From: Mycobacterium sp. HUMS_12744610
Lineage (GTDB): Bacteria; Actinomycetota; Actinomycetes; Mycobacteriales; Mycobacteriaceae
Length of the DNA stretch: 64,000 bases
Assembly (NCBI RefSeq): GCF_041206865.1
Contig: NZ_JBGEDP010000001.1
Coordinates: forward strand, 1,922,001 to 1,986,000
Reading direction: 5' to 3'
Positions within the stretch are counted from its first letter, which is position 1. Each line of letters opens with the position of its first letter. Shown here piece by piece: positions 34,189 through 43,766 of this stretch. Under the pieces are notes generated by a model. The model made no database searches, was not told the origin of the DNA, and saw nothing but the letters and a program-made list of their open reading frames with translations. The position numbers and the translations under genes were made by a program.

Positions 34189-35357
34189 CGCTGCGCCGCC
34201 CTGATCAGGTTGGAGCCGATGATCAGCCGCTGGATCTCGCTGGTGCCCTCATAGAGTCGCAGCAGCCGCACGTCGCGGTAGATGCGCTCCACGGGCACCC
34301 CGCGCATGTAGCCGCTGCCGCCGTGGATCTGCACCGCGAGATCGGCGACCTTGCCGGCGGTCTCGGTGCAGAAGAGTTTGGCTGCCGACGGCGCGACCCG
34401 GCGGTCCTCGCCGGTGACCCACAGCCGCGCGGCCTCACGCGCCAGCGCGCGCCCGGCCAGCACCCCGGCCTGCTGGTCGGCGAGCATCGCCTGCACCAAC
34501 TGGAAGCTGCCTATCGGCGCCCCGCCCTGGGTCGCGGTGGCGGCGTAGGCCACCGACTCGTCGAGCGCGCGCTGGGCTGCGCCCATGGCCAGTGCGGCGA
34601 TGTGGACCCGGCCACGCGCCAAAGAGGTCATCGCCGCGCGGTAGCCGATGTCCTCGCTGCCGCCGATCAGCGCGTCGGGCCCTACCCGCACGTCGGCGAA
34701 GCCGACGTCGGCGGTCCACGCGCCCTCCTGGCCCATCTTGGCGTCCTTGGCGCCCACCTCGACGCCCGCGGCGTCCGCGGGGACCAGGAACACCGCGATC
34801 CCGGGGCCCTGATCGTCGGCCGGCCGGGTGCGCGCGAACACCACGAACAGGTCGGCGACGGGCGCGTTGGTGATAAAGCGCTTTTGCCCCGAGATGACCC
34901 AGTTGTCTTCGTCGCGAACGGCGTTGGTCTTCAGTCCGGCGGGGTTGGACCCGGCGCCGGGCTCGGTCAGGGCGAAGGATGCGACGACATCGCCGGTCGC
35001 CATCGGCTCGAGCCAGCGCTCCTTTTGCGTGTCGGTGCCGAAGCTGACGAGCACCTGCCCGGCGATGCCGTTGTTGGTGCCGAACATCGAGCGCAGCGCC
35101 AGCGAGGTGTAGCCCAATTCCATTGCCAGTTCGACGTCTTGGGCCAGGTTCAACCCCAGCCCGCCCCACTGCTGGGGAATCGCGTAACCGAACAACCCCA
35201 TCTTGGCGGCCTGCTCGCGGAGGTCGTCGGGTACCCGATCGTCGGCCAGGATCTCCTGTTCGCGCGGTACCACCGCGGTGCGGACGAACTGACGGGTCTG
35301 GGCGAGGATCTCCTGGAAGTCCTCGTCGGAGACTTCGGGAACTTCGGCGGTTGTCAT
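34185..35357 (-). CDS. Acyl-CoA dehydrogenase
   Basis: FAD enzyme of 390 aa introducing a double bond into an acyl-CoA. It shows [49 protein letters not shown] and the C-terminal [17 protein letters not shown]. The catalytic Glu expected near the C-terminus lies in the YEGTSE or VERIYRD region depending on subfamily. ATG 35357 is chosen because the longer frame adds non-conserved sequence. It forms a leftward operon with the frameshifted SDR. Confidence 0.9.
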   Translation of the reverse strand: MTTAEVPEVSDEDFQEILAQTRQFVRTAVVPREQEILADDRVPDDLREQAAKMGLFGYAIPQQWGGLGLNLAQDVELAMELGYTSLALRSMFGTNNGIAGQVLVSFGTDTQKERWLEPMATGDVVASFALTEPGAGSNPAGLKTNAVRDEDNWVISGQKRFITNAPVADLFVVFARTRPADDQGPGIAVFLVPADAAGVEVGAKDAKMGQEGAWTADVGFADVRVGPDALIGGSEDIGYRAAMTSLARGRVHIAALAMGAAQRALDESVAYAATATQGGAPIGSFQLVQAMLADQQAGVLAGRALAREAARLWVTGEDRRVAPSAAKLFCTETAGKVADLAVQIHGGSGYMRGVPVERIYRDVRLLRLYEGTSEIQRLIIGSNLIRAAQR

Positions 35358-35480
35358 TCGGCAGACGCTCCTCACTCGGTGGGGAAACCCCAGGGGCGGG
35401 TAAAATCCTATATGAAATATGATATTCGAAATGGTGTGCCCCCGGACCGGGAGCGGAAACAGGGAAGGACGCGTGATCCG
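35358..35480. promoter_or_regulatory. Divergent promoter region with AT-rich core
   Basis: This 123-bp region separates the leftward acyl-CoA dehydrogenase and rightward fabG2. It contains an unusually AT-rich stretch, CCTATATGAAATATGATATT (from 35407), with partly symmetric ATATGA/TGATAT elements, likely promoters or an operator for both operons. Confidence 0.45.
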
Positions 35481-36233
35481 GTGTCGTTGCTGAGCGGTCA
35501 AACTGCGGTGATCACAGGTGGTGCGCAGGGGTTGGGCTTCGCCATCGCCGAACGCTTCGTGGCCGAGGGCGCGCGCGTGGTGCTCGGCGACGTGAACCTC
35601 GAGACCACCGAGGCCGCGGCGAAACAGCTTGGCGGCGAAGACCTTTCAATGCCACGGGCGCTGGCGGTCCGCTGCGACGTGACCAAGGCGGCCGAGGTCG
35701 AGGCTCTGGTCCAGACCGCGGTCGAGCGTTTCGGCGGCCTGGACATCATGGTCAACAACGCCGGCATCACCCGCGACGCGACGATGCGCAAGATGACCGA
35801 GGAGCAGTTCGACCAGGTCATCGCCGTGCACCTGAAGGGCACCTGGAACGGGATCCGGGCCGCGGCGGCGATCATGCGGGAACAAAAGCGGGGATCGATC
35901 ATCAACATGTCGTCGGTGTCGGGCAAGGTCGGCATGATCGGACAGACCAACTACTCGGCGGCCAAGGCGGGCATCGTCGGGATGACCAAGGCCGCAGCCA
36001 AGGAGCTCGCCTACCTGGGTGTACGGGTCAATGTCATCGCCCCCGGCCTGATCCGTTCGGCCATGACGGAGGCTATGCCGCAACATATTTGGGACCAGAA
36101 GGAGGCCGAGGTGCCGCTGGGCCGCGCCGGGGAGCCCAGCGAGGTCGCCGGTGTCGCGCTGTTCCTGGCCTCTGACTTGTCGTCGTACATGACCGGCACC
36201 GTGATGGAAGTGACCGGCGGCCGCCACATATGA
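35481..36233 (+). CDS. fabG2: 3-oxoacyl-ACP-reductase-like SDR (Rv1350 homologue)
   Basis: NAD(P)-dependent short-chain dehydrogenase of 250 aa. The Rossmann motif TGGAQGLG, the NNAG motif, Ser in MSSVSGK and YSAAK catalytic residues are all present. The sequence closely follows M. tuberculosis FabG2 ([13 protein letters not shown] at the end). GTG 35481 gives the homologous start ([13 protein letters not shown]). It reduces 3-oxoacyl thioesters in fatty acid metabolism. It opens a rightward operon with thiolase, CoA-transferase and acyl-CoA dehydrogenase. Confidence 0.93.
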   Translation: MSLLSGQTAVITGGAQGLGFAIAERFVAEGARVVLGDVNLETTEAAAKQLGGEDLSMPRALAVRCDVTKAAEVEALVQTAVERFGGLDIMVNNAGITRDATMRKMTEEQFDQVIAVHLKGTWNGIRAAAAIMREQKRGSIINMSSVSGKVGMIGQTNYSAAKAGIVGMTKAAAKELAYLGVRVNVIAPGLIRSAMTEAMPQHIWDQKEAEVPLGRAGEPSEVAGVALFLASDLSSYMTGTVMEVTGGRHI

Positions 36234-36243
36234 GTTTTCTCAG

Positions 36244-36303
36244 CGCGAGCAGACGCAAAGTCACCCAATTCGTGCCGAACTGGCGCGATTTCGCCTCTGC
36301 TCG
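36244..36303. repeat. Dispersed hairpin repeat (GCGAGCAGACGC type)
   Basis: GCGCGAGCAGACGCAAAGTC on the left and the matching TCGCCTCTGCTCGG on the right form an imperfect hairpin between fabG2 and the thiolase gene. A more perfect copy is at 63522-63583. This motif is common between mycobacterial genes. Confidence 0.6.
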
Positions 36304-36317
36304 GCAAAGGAGTGGGC

Positions 36318-37535
36318 ATGCGTGAGACAGTCATCTGCGAACCCGTGCGGACGCCGATCGGCCGCTACGGGGGAATCTTCAAGTCCCAGAGCGCCGTCGA
36401 CCTCGGTGTCGCCGCACTCAAGGGCCTCCTGGGGCGGACCGGGCTGGCGCCCGACGCGGTCCAGGACGTGATCCTCGGGCACTGCTATCCCACCAGCGAC
36501 GCCCCGGCGATCGGGCGCGTGGTGGCGCTGGACTCGGGCCTGTCGGTGACGGTCCCCGGCATGCAGGTGGACCGGCGCTGCGGGTCGGGCCTGCAGGCGG
36601 TGATCCAGGCGTGCCTGCAGGTGGGCAGCGGCGACCACGACCTGGTGATCGCCGGCGGCTGTGAGTCGATGAGCAACGTCGCCTTCTATTCCACCGACAT
36701 GCGCTGGGGCGGCGCCCGGGGCGGCGTCCAGGTGCACGACGGGCTGGCGCGCGGCCGCACTACCGCCGGCGGCCGCCACTACCCGGTCCCGGGCGGGATG
36801 CTCGAGACCGCGGAGAACCTGCGGCGCCGGTACGGCATCTCACGCCGGGAGCAGGACGAGCTCGCGGTGCGCTCGCACCAGCGGGCCGTCGCCGCGCAAA
36901 AGAACGGAATCCTCGCCGAGGAGATCGTTCCGGTGCCGGTGCGCACCCGCCAGGGGGAGGAGTTGGTCCACACCGACGAGCACCCGCGCGCCGACACCTC
37001 GGTGGAGTCGCTGGGCAAGCTCAAACCCGTTCTGCTGGATCAGGATCCGGATGCCACCGTCACCGCCGGCAACGCCAGTGGTCAGAACGATGCGGCATCG
37101 ATGTGCGTGGTGACCACCCGGGAGAAAGCCGAGGAACACTGCCTGAGGCCGCTGGTGCGCCTGGTCTCCTGGGGGTCGGCCGGCGTGCCGCCCGACGTCA
37201 TGGGCATCGGACCGGTGCCCGCCACCGAGGCCGCGCTCGCCAGGGCCGGCCTGACGCTCGCCGACATCGACCTCATCGAGCTCAACGAAGCCTTCGCCGC
37301 CCAGGCGCTTGCGGTCATGCGGGAATGGGATTTCGGCGAGTCCGACCACGACCGGACCAACGTGCACGGCTCGGGGATCTCGCTGGGCCATCCCGTCGGC
37401 GCGACCGGCGTCAGGATGCTGGCCACGCTGGCGCGCGAACTGGACCGCCGCGAGGCTCGCTACGGGCTGGAGACGATGTGCATCGGCGGCGGGCAGGGGC
37501 TGGCCGCGGTCTTCGAACGGGTCGCGTCGGCATGA
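36318..37535 (+). CDS. Acetyl-CoA acetyltransferase (thiolase)
   Basis: Thiolase of 405 aa catalysing cleavage or condensation of 3-oxoacyl-CoA. The active-site Cys lies in VDRRCGSGLQA, with ELNEAFAAQAL, the His in SGISLGHPVGATG and the second Cys in METMCIGGGQG-type context (ETMCIGGGQG). AAAGGAG precedes ATG 36318. Its stop overlaps the CoA-transferase ATG (ATGA). Confidence 0.93.
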   Translation: MRETVICEPVRTPIGRYGGIFKSQSAVDLGVAALKGLLGRTGLAPDAVQDVILGHCYPTSDAPAIGRVVALDSGLSVTVPGMQVDRRCGSGLQAVIQACLQVGSGDHDLVIAGGCESMSNVAFYSTDMRWGGARGGVQVHDGLARGRTTAGGRHYPVPGGMLETAENLRRRYGISRREQDELAVRSHQRAVAAQKNGILAEEIVPVPVRTRQGEELVHTDEHPRADTSVESLGKLKPVLLDQDPDATVTAGNASGQNDAASMCVVTTREKAEEHCLRPLVRLVSWGSAGVPPDVMGIGPVPATEAALARAGLTLADIDLIELNEAFAAQALAVMREWDFGESDHDRTNVHGSGISLGHPVGATGVRMLATLARELDRREARYGLETMCIGGGQGLAAVFERVASA

Positions 37536-38728
37536 GCGGGCTGCCCCTCGACGGGCTCACCGTGGTGGAGGTGTCCAGCTTCGTGGCCGCGCCGCTGTGC
37601 GGCATGACGCTGGGACAGCTTGGCGCGCAGGTGATCCGGATCGACCCCGTCGGCGGCGCGTCGGATGCGCGGCGCTGGCCGCTGGCGGCCGATGGCACGT
37701 CGATCTACTGGACCGGTCTGAACAAGGGCAAGCGCTCGGCCACCATCGACCTGCGGTCCGCCGAGGGCCAGGAGCTGGTCCAGCGCCTGATCGTCGAGGG
37801 TGACGGCATCGTGGTCACCAACGCCGCCGGGCTGGCGTGGCTCGGCCACGACGTGTTGGCCTCCCGGCGCCCCGACGTCATCCACGTCCAGCTGCTCGGC
37901 CGCGGCGACGGCTCCACGGCGGTGGATTACACCGTCAACGCCGGCATCGGCTACCCGCTCGTCACCGGTCCGGCCGACCACGCCGGCCCGATCAACCACG
38001 TGCTGCCGGCCTGGGACGTGTGCTGCGGCCTGTACGCCGCGCTGGGCGTTGTCACCGCCGTGCGCCGCCGCGACCAGTGCGGTGCGGGCGCGCGGATCAC
38101 CCTCGCGCTCGAGGACGTCGCGTTGGCCACTGCGGGCAACCTCGGGTTGTTGACCGAGCCGCAGGTCACCGGGACGCAGCGCGAGCGCCTGGGCAACGCC
38201 ATCTATGGCCAGTACGGCCAGGACTTCACCAGCCGCGACGGCGCCACCTTCATGGTGGTGACGTTGACGGGCAGGCACTTTCGCGATTTGGTCGCAGTGA
38301 CGGGCACCGGAGACGCGGTGGCGGCGCTGGCCGGGGCGCTGGGGGTGGACTTCGCCGATGAGGGGGACCGCTACCGCTACCGCGACGTACTCTCGGGCCT
38401 GTTCGCCGTCTGGTTCGCCGAGCACACCGCCGACGAGATCACCGCCGCGTTGGCGGACACCACCGTGCTCGTCGAGCGGTACCGCACCTTCGCGCAGGCC
38501 GCGGCCAGCCCGAAAGTGACCGCCAATCCGTTGTTCTCGCGGCTGGATCAACCGGGCGTCGGGGAGTATCTTGCCCCCGGCCTGCCGGCCGCCTTCGACG
38601 GGACCCACCCGGCCGGGGCGCCGGCCCCCGCGCTGGGGCAGGACACCGCCGCCGTCCTCGCCGAGCGCCTGGGCCTGAGCGCTGCCGATATCGACCGCCT
38701 GGCCGACGCCAACACGATCGCCCGCTGA
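37532..38728 (+). CDS. CaiB/BaiF-family CoA-transferase
   Basis: Family III CoA-transferase of 398 aa. It starts LDGLTVVEVSSFVAAPLCGM and has GAQVIRIDP, LNKGKRSATIDLRS (family signature NKGKRS), and AWDVCCGLYAALGVVTAV. An Asp that would carry the acyl anhydride in related enzymes is not confidently placed. It activates or shuttles CoA between acids in the same pathway as the neighbouring thiolase and dehydrogenase. Confidence 0.88.
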   Translation: MSGLPLDGLTVVEVSSFVAAPLCGMTLGQLGAQVIRIDPVGGASDARRWPLAADGTSIYWTGLNKGKRSATIDLRSAEGQELVQRLIVEGDGIVVTNAAGLAWLGHDVLASRRPDVIHVQLLGRGDGSTAVDYTVNAGIGYPLVTGPADHAGPINHVLPAWDVCCGLYAALGVVTAVRRRDQCGAGARITLALEDVALATAGNLGLLTEPQVTGTQRERLGNAIYGQYGQDFTSRDGATFMVVTLTGRHFRDLVAVTGTGDAVAALAGALGVDFADEGDRYRYRDVLSGLFAVWFAEHTADEITAALADTTVLVERYRTFAQAAASPKVTANPLFSRLDQPGVGEYLAPGLPAAFDGTHPAGAPAPALGQDTAAVLAERLGLSAADIDRLADANTIAR

Positions 38729-38750
38729 GCCCGCCGAAAGAGAGAAGCGC

Positions 38751-39944
38751 ATGACCAAACTCGCCCAGACTCTCGGCCTGACCGAATTCCAGACCGAGAT
38801 CATCGCCACGGTGCGGCAATTCGTCGAGAAGGAAGTCATTCCCCACGCCGCCGAACTCGAACGCGGCGACACCTATCCCCAGGACATCGTCGACCAGATG
38901 CGCGAGATGGGCCTGTTCGGCCTGATGATCCCGCAGGAGTACGGCGGGCTGGGCGAGTCGCTGCTGACCTACGCGCTGTGCGTCGAGGAGTTGGCCCGCG
39001 GCTGGATGAGCGTGTCGGGGGTGCTCAACACCCACTTCATCGTGGCGTACATGTTGCGCCAGCACGGCACCGACGCCCAGAAGCGGAAACATCTGCCGCG
39101 CATGGCGACCGGCGATTCGCGCGGTTCGTTCTCGATGTCCGAGCCGGAGCTCGGTTCCGATGTCGCCGCGATACGCACTCGCGCGCAACGCAACCCGGAC
39201 GGCGACTACACCATCAACGGCCAGAAGATGTGGCTCACCAACGGGGCCAGCTCGACGCTGATCGCCGTGCTCGTGCGCACCGACGAGGGCGCTGGCAAGC
39301 CGCACCGCAACCTGACCGCGTTTCTTGTCGAGAAGCCCACCGGGTTCGGCGAGACCGTGCCGGGACTGGTGATTCCGGGCAAGATCGACAAACTGGGCTA
39401 CAAGGGCATCGACACCACCGAACTGATCTTCGACGGGTACCGGGCTAGTGCCGACGACATCCTGGGCGGCACGCCGGGCCAGGGGTTCTTCCAGATGATG
39501 GACGGCATCGAAGTCGGCCGGGTCAACGTGTCGGCGCGCGCCTGCGGTGTCGGTATCCGCGCCTTCGAGCTCGCCGTGCGCTATGCCCAGCAGCGGCACA
39601 CCTTCGGCAAGCCGATCGCCGAGCACCAGGCCATCGCCTTCCAGCTCGCCGAGATGGCCACCAAAGTCGAGGCGGCGCACCTGATGATGGTCAACGCCGC
39701 GCGGCTCAAGGACTCCGGGGAGCGCAACGACGTCGCCGCCGGCATGGCCAAATACCTTGCCAGCGAATACTGCACCGAGGTCACCCAGCAAAGCTTCCGC
39801 ATCCACGGCGGCTACGGCTACTCCAAGGAGTACGAGATCGAGCGCCTGATGCGCGACGCACCCTTCCTGCTCATCGGCGAGGGGACCAGCGAGATCCAGA
39901 AGTCGATCATCAGCAAGCGACTGCTCGCCGACTATCGGGTGTGA
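38751..39944 (+). CDS. Acyl-CoA dehydrogenase
   Basis: Protein of 397 aa with full family layout: FVEKEVIPHAAELERGDTYP, SMSEPELGSDVAAIRTRA, GQKMWLTNGA, RHTFGKPIAEHQAIAFQLAE, and HGGYGYSKEYEIERLMRDAP carrying the catalytic Glu, then GEGTSEIQ. GAGAGAAG precedes ATG 38751. It is in the fabG2-thiolase-CoA-transferase operon, 22 bp after the CoA-transferase gene. Confidence 0.93.
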   Translation: MTKLAQTLGLTEFQTEIIATVRQFVEKEVIPHAAELERGDTYPQDIVDQMREMGLFGLMIPQEYGGLGESLLTYALCVEELARGWMSVSGVLNTHFIVAYMLRQHGTDAQKRKHLPRMATGDSRGSFSMSEPELGSDVAAIRTRAQRNPDGDYTINGQKMWLTNGASSTLIAVLVRTDEGAGKPHRNLTAFLVEKPTGFGETVPGLVIPGKIDKLGYKGIDTTELIFDGYRASADDILGGTPGQGFFQMMDGIEVGRVNVSARACGVGIRAFELAVRYAQQRHTFGKPIAEHQAIAFQLAEMATKVEAAHLMMVNAARLKDSGERNDVAAGMAKYLASEYCTEVTQQSFRIHGGYGYSKEYEIERLMRDAPFLLIGEGTSEIQKSIISKRLLADYRV

Positions 39945-39948
39945 GACG

Positions 39949-40644
39949 GTGACCGTCCCCGATTTCGCCGCCCGGCCGCAACTTTCCGACGACGTCGCGC
40001 GCCTGGTCCGCGGCCGGATCTTCGACGGCACCTACGCAGCGGGCGCCTACATCCGTCTGGACCAGTTGGCCGCGGAATTGGGGATCAGTGTCACCCCGGT
40101 GCGCGAAGCGCTGTTCGCCCTGCGCGCCGAAGGCCTGATCGACCAACAGCCCCGCCGGGGATTCGTGGTGTTACCGGTCACCGGGCAAGATGTAACCGAC
40201 GTCGCGAACGTCCAGGCGCACGTCGGCGGGGAACTGGCCGCCAGGGCCGCCACCGACATCACCGCGGACCAACTGGGCGAGCTGAAGCAGATCCAGGCCC
40301 AGCTGGAGGACGCCTACGCCCGCGACGACCACGAGGCGGCCGTCCGCCTCAATCACGAGTTCCACCGGGCCATCAACGTCGCCGCGGATTCCCCGAAACT
40401 CGCCCAGCTGATGTCGCTGGTCACCCGCTACGCACCCGAGTCGGTTTTCCCGACGATCGAGGGCTGGCCGGAACGGTCGATGAAGGACCATCGGCGGATC
40501 CTTTCCGCGCTCGAGTCGCACGACGGCGAGAGGGCGCGCGCGGCGATGTCGGAACACCTCGCCGTCGGTGCGGGGCCGCTGATCGACCACCTCGTGGCGC
40601 GCGGGGTGGTCGTCGAGGCGCGCCCTCCGGCGTCCCCGAGCTAA
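39949..40644 (+). CDS. GntR-family regulator (FadR/FCD subfamily)
   Basis: Protein of 231 aa. The N-terminal winged helix (IRLDQLAAELGISVTPVREA, LFALRAEGLIDQQPRRGFVV) is typical of GntR. The all-helical FCD ligand domain follows with the metal-site pattern (HEFHRAI and DHRRILSALESHDGERAR). It probably senses an acyl or carboxylate ligand and controls the upstream operon. GTG 39949 is 4 bp after the dehydrogenase stop. Confidence 0.92.
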   Translation: MTVPDFAARPQLSDDVARLVRGRIFDGTYAAGAYIRLDQLAAELGISVTPVREALFALRAEGLIDQQPRRGFVVLPVTGQDVTDVANVQAHVGGELAARAATDITADQLGELKQIQAQLEDAYARDDHEAAVRLNHEFHRAINVAADSPKLAQLMSLVTRYAPESVFPTIEGWPERSMKDHRRILSALESHDGERARAAMSEHLAVGAGPLIDHLVARGVVVEARPPASPS

Positions 40645-40691
40645 CCCACCCGTTGTTGCTGGACCCGCGCGGGCCTAAGTGGTCTTGCCCG

Positions 40692-41039
40692 TTAATTCGT
40701 CGGGGGTTGTTGCCATGCGGTGGGGTCGCCGAGGTAGAGGCCACAGGCGCAGTCGAGGGCTTCTTCGGGACTGCCCGAGGGAGTTCCGTTGGGCAGGAAT
40801 GAGTCTTCATATTTGTCGCTGCTGGCCAGGTAGATGGCGAATCCCCAGATGCTGGCCGAGCCGTTGTAGCGCAGCCGCATCAAGGGCATGACGGCTTGGT
40901 CGGGCAGGGCGGCTTCGACGTAGGCGAATTGGCCGTGGAATCGGGTGGTGATCGCGCTCAGCTGCGGCCACCTGTTACTGGCATGTTCGCGCAGCTTCCA
41001 GCGCAGTGAATTCTTGGTTGATTCCGGTGGTTTCGGCAT
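40692..41039 (-). CDS. Passenger hypothetical protein of the IS630-like element
   Basis: Protein of 115 aa (MPKPPESTKNSLRWKLREHA start). Conserved-looking parts are GQFAYVEAALPDQAVMPLMR, LRYNGSASIWGFAIYLAS and SPEEALDCACGLYLGDPTAW. I recall similar small proteins near actinobacterial transposons, with no known role. Its stop codon lies within the left inverted repeat, so it is an integral part of the element. Confidence 0.65.
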   Translation of the reverse strand: MPKPPESTKNSLRWKLREHASNRWPQLSAITTRFHGQFAYVEAALPDQAVMPLMRLRYNGSASIWGFAIYLASSDKYEDSFLPNGTPSGSPEEALDCACGLYLGDPTAWQQPPTN

Positions 41040-41212
41040 GGCTTCGATGGTGCCCGATCAGCGTGGCGCGGGCCGGTCATCGGCGTGTCGTGACCAGCCC
41101 GTGATCCGCCAAAATGTGACGGTTGAGGCATGAGTGATGGATGTGACGACAGGGTCGGGGCCCGGGCATGGTGATGGTCAGCCCGCACCGGATCACGCTG
41201 AGAGCCTGTCAC

Positions 41213-42607
41213 GATTTCTGTGTAAGTCAGAGGTGATTTGACTACGAGTTGTATTCTAGCACAATGGGATTCGCCCAGGGAATAGTCTGGCGAGTGTGTT
41301 GAGCGCCACAGTCCAGTTGTGCGTTCCAGTACCCGAATAGCCTCCTCTCTCGCTGGAGATGTTGCGCAGCCCGAGGTACAGCAACTTCATCGCGGCGTCC
41401 TTGTCCGTGAAATGACCACGGTTCTTGGTGATCTTGCGCAACTGGAAGTTGATCGACTCGATCGCATTGGTGGTGTAGACGATCTTGCGCAACTCCACCG
41501 GATAGTCCAGGAACGGAACGAATTCCCCCCAGGCGTTGTGCCACACGTCAATTGCACCCGGATATTGGGCGCCGAATTGCTGGTCGAACTCCTTGAGTGC
41601 GAGTTCGGCTCCATCGACGGTCGGCGCACTGTAGATCGCCCGCATCGCGGTGGCGACCTTCTTGCGGTCCTTATAAGACACGAAGCGCATCGCATTCCTA
41701 ATGACGTGCACGACGCAGGTCTGCACCACGGTATCGGGATAGATCGAGCGGATCGCATCAGGCAGACCGGTCAGCCCGTCGCAGCAGGCGATGAGGATGT
41801 CGCGCACCCCGCGGTTGCGCAGGTCGATGACGACCTTCTGCCAGAACTTCGCCCCCTCGGAGTCCTGGATCCAGCAGCCCAAGGCGTGTTTGCGGCCCTC
41901 CAGATCCACGCCAATGGCCAAATAGGCGACCTTGGTGGTGATGACCCCGTTGTCGCCGATCCGCAGCCGCAGCCCATCGATGTAGAGGATCGGGTAGACC
42001 TCATCGAGCGGGCGGGCCTGCCAGGCCTTGATCTCATCGACCACCACCTCGGTGATATTGGAGATCAACTCCCGCGACACCGACGCCCCATAGACCTCCT
42101 GCAGGTGGGCTTCGATATCGCGGGTGGTCATTCCCCGTGAATACAGCGACAACACCACCGAATTGATGTTGTTGAGCCGGCGGGTCTTCTTCGGCACAAT
42201 CGCCGGCTCAAACGAGCCGTTGCGATCACGCGGCGCATCGATCTGCACCGGGCCGTTGACGGTGGTCACCGTTTTCGGCGTGGTGCCGTTGCGCGAATTT
42301 CCCGATCCGCGTCCGGCCGGATCGCCGGCCTCATAGCCCAGATGGTGGGTTAGCTCCGCATTCAGCGCCCGCTCCAGCACGGCCTTAGTCAGCTGGTTCA
42401 GCAAACCGTCCGCGCCGTCGATCGGGGTCCCGGTCTTCACCGCATCCTTAATCAACGAGTCCAGCGTCTCTTCGGTGAACATCTCGGCCAGCCGCCGCGC
42501 CGCGGTCGTCTCCTCAGCCGGCATCTGCATGGTCTTGGTCACAAAACACTCCTTCTGTCCGCCCAACGGCGGTCCGATGATGGACCACCCCGGACTTACA
42601 CAGATGG
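41213..42607 (-). mobile_element. IS256-family insertion sequence nested in the IS630-like element
   Basis: Both ends share TCTGTGTAAGTC in inverted orientation, extended by AGAGGTG on the left and CGGGGTG on the right. The exact outer bases are uncertain to a few positions. No clear target duplication was found. It carries one full-length transposase. Confidence 0.75.
41256..42542 (-). CDS. IS256-family (mutator) transposase
   Basis: Protein of 428 aa. It has GYEAGDPAGRGSGNSRNGTT, PRDRNGSFEPAIVPK, LYSRGMTTRDIEAHL, the first catalytic Asp in YPILYIDGLRLR, DILIACCDGLTGLPDAI for the second, and YTTNAIESINFQLRKI with the Glu. These are IS256 hallmarks and the frame is intact. AAGGAG precedes GTG 42542. 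Confidence 0.93.
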   Translation of the reverse strand: MTKTMQMPAEETTAARRLAEMFTEETLDSLIKDAVKTGTPIDGADGLLNQLTKAVLERALNAELTHHLGYEAGDPAGRGSGNSRNGTTPKTVTTVNGPVQIDAPRDRNGSFEPAIVPKKTRRLNNINSVVLSLYSRGMTTRDIEAHLQEVYGASVSRELISNITEVVVDEIKAWQARPLDEVYPILYIDGLRLRIGDNGVITTKVAYLAIGVDLEGRKHALGCWIQDSEGAKFWQKVVIDLRNRGVRDILIACCDGLTGLPDAIRSIYPDTVVQTCVVHVIRNAMRFVSYKDRKKVATAMRAIYSAPTVDGAELALKEFDQQFGAQYPGAIDVWHNAWGEFVPFLDYPVELRKIVYTTNAIESINFQLRKITKNRGHFTDKDAAMKLLYLGLRNISSERGGYSGTGTHNWTVALNTLARLFPGRIPLC

Positions 42608-42655
42608 AATGACACGCCCCACGCTGAGCGCCCAAGACCGCGACACCCTCAACGG

Positions 42656-43723
42656 GTGGGTGCGCGCCGGGCCACACCACAAAAACTGGTGCTGCGCGCG
42701 ATGATCGTGTTGCTGGCCGCCGACGGCGCGCCGAACGCGGCGATCGCCGAGGAACTGGGCATCTGCGTGGACACCGCGCGTAAGTGGCGGGCCCGGTTCG
42801 CCGGCAAGGGCATCGAGGGCCTGGCCGATGCGCCGCGTTCGGGGCGCCCACCGATCTACACCCCGGCCGACCGGGCCAAGGTCACCGCTTGGGCGTGCGA
42901 GCTGCCCGCCGAACACGACCTGCCGCTGTCGCGATGGAGTGCTGTGGATCTAGCCGCCCAACTGCGCCGCGACGGCATCGCGGCATCGGTGTCCACGGTG
43001 CGCCGCTGGCTGGACCACGATGCGCTCAAACCATGGCAGCACCGACCGTGGATCTTCGTGCGCGACCCCGACTTCGAGGCCAAAGCCGCCGTTGTGCTCG
43101 AGTTGTACGCCCGCACCTATCAGGGCACCCCACTGGGAGCCGATGAATACGTGATCTCCGCCGACGAGAAACCCTCGATCCAGGCCCGCGACCGGTGCCA
43201 CCGCACCGTAGCGACCCGGCCGGGGCGCCCGATGCGGGTCAATCACGACTACCACCGCCGCGGCGCGCTGGCGTATCTGGCCGCCTACGACGTGCACCAG
43301 GCCCGGGTCTTCGGCCGTTGCGAGACCTCCACCGGCATCAAGGCGTTCACCCGACTGGTCGACCAGGTCATGACCAGCCAGCCCTACGCATCAGCCACGC
43401 GGGTGTTCTTCATCGTCGATAACGGCTCCTCACACCGCGGTATCGCCGCGATCGACCGGCTCAGCGCCCGCTACCCGAATGCGACCATGATCCACACCCC
43501 CGTGCACGCCTCCTGGCTCAACCAAGTCGAGATCTACTTCTCCATCGTCCAGCGGAAAGTACTCACCCCCAACGACTTCCCCGACCTCACCGTGCTCGAG
43601 CAACGCCTGGCAACATTCCAGGATTGCTACAACCGCACCGCCGAACCATTCCGCTGGCGATACACCAGCGCTGACCTTCACCAACACCTCACCCGGCTCG
43701 ACCACCACACCCCTGCCGCATGA
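42656..43723 (+). CDS. IS630-family transposase, 5' end frameshifted
   Basis: The 355-aa frame carries HTH segments (AIAEELGICVDTARKWRARF) and a DDE core: DEYVISADEKPSIQ, FFIVDNGSSHRG and SWLNQVEIYFSIVQRKVL. The natural start appears to be ATG 42609 (MTRPTLSAQDRDTLNGWVRA), which is in a different frame and hits a stop after 31 codons. One base is missing around 42660. Translation from GTG 42656 would give a slightly shortened protein. The C-terminus ends at the right inverted repeat. Confidence 0.85.
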   Translation: MGARRATPQKLVLRAMIVLLAADGAPNAAIAEELGICVDTARKWRARFAGKGIEGLADAPRSGRPPIYTPADRAKVTAWACELPAEHDLPLSRWSAVDLAAQLRRDGIAASVSTVRRWLDHDALKPWQHRPWIFVRDPDFEAKAAVVLELYARTYQGTPLGADEYVISADEKPSIQARDRCHRTVATRPGRPMRVNHDYHRRGALAYLAAYDVHQARVFGRCETSTGIKAFTRLVDQVMTSQPYASATRVFFIVDNGSSHRGIAAIDRLSARYPNATMIHTPVHASWLNQVEIYFSIVQRKVLTPNDFPDLTVLEQRLATFQDCYNRTAEPFRWRYTSADLHQHLTRLDHHTPAA

Positions 43724-43766
43724 CCCCCGACGAATTAACGGGCAAGACCACTAAGCTGCGACGGGG

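Larger units (their letters stand above)
40679..43751. mobile_element. IS630-like element with passenger gene, interrupted by an IS256-family IS
   Basis: The ends 40679-40707 and 43723-43751 are perfect 29-bp inverted repeats beginning GTGGTCTTGCCCGTTAATTC. TAA flanks both outer edges (40676-40678 and 43752-43754), compatible with TA-targeted insertion of IS630 elements. Inside are a small passenger gene, an IS256-type IS and an IS630 transposase with a 5' frameshift. Confidence 0.88.

Noticed and set aside
34323..35480. Long plus-strand frame running into fabG2
   Set aside because: It is antisense to an acyl-CoA dehydrogenase with clear motifs; the real fabG2 start is GTG 35481.
41213..42607. 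Target duplication for the IS256-family IS
   Set aside because: No matching 8-9 bp was found at both edges, so none is claimed.
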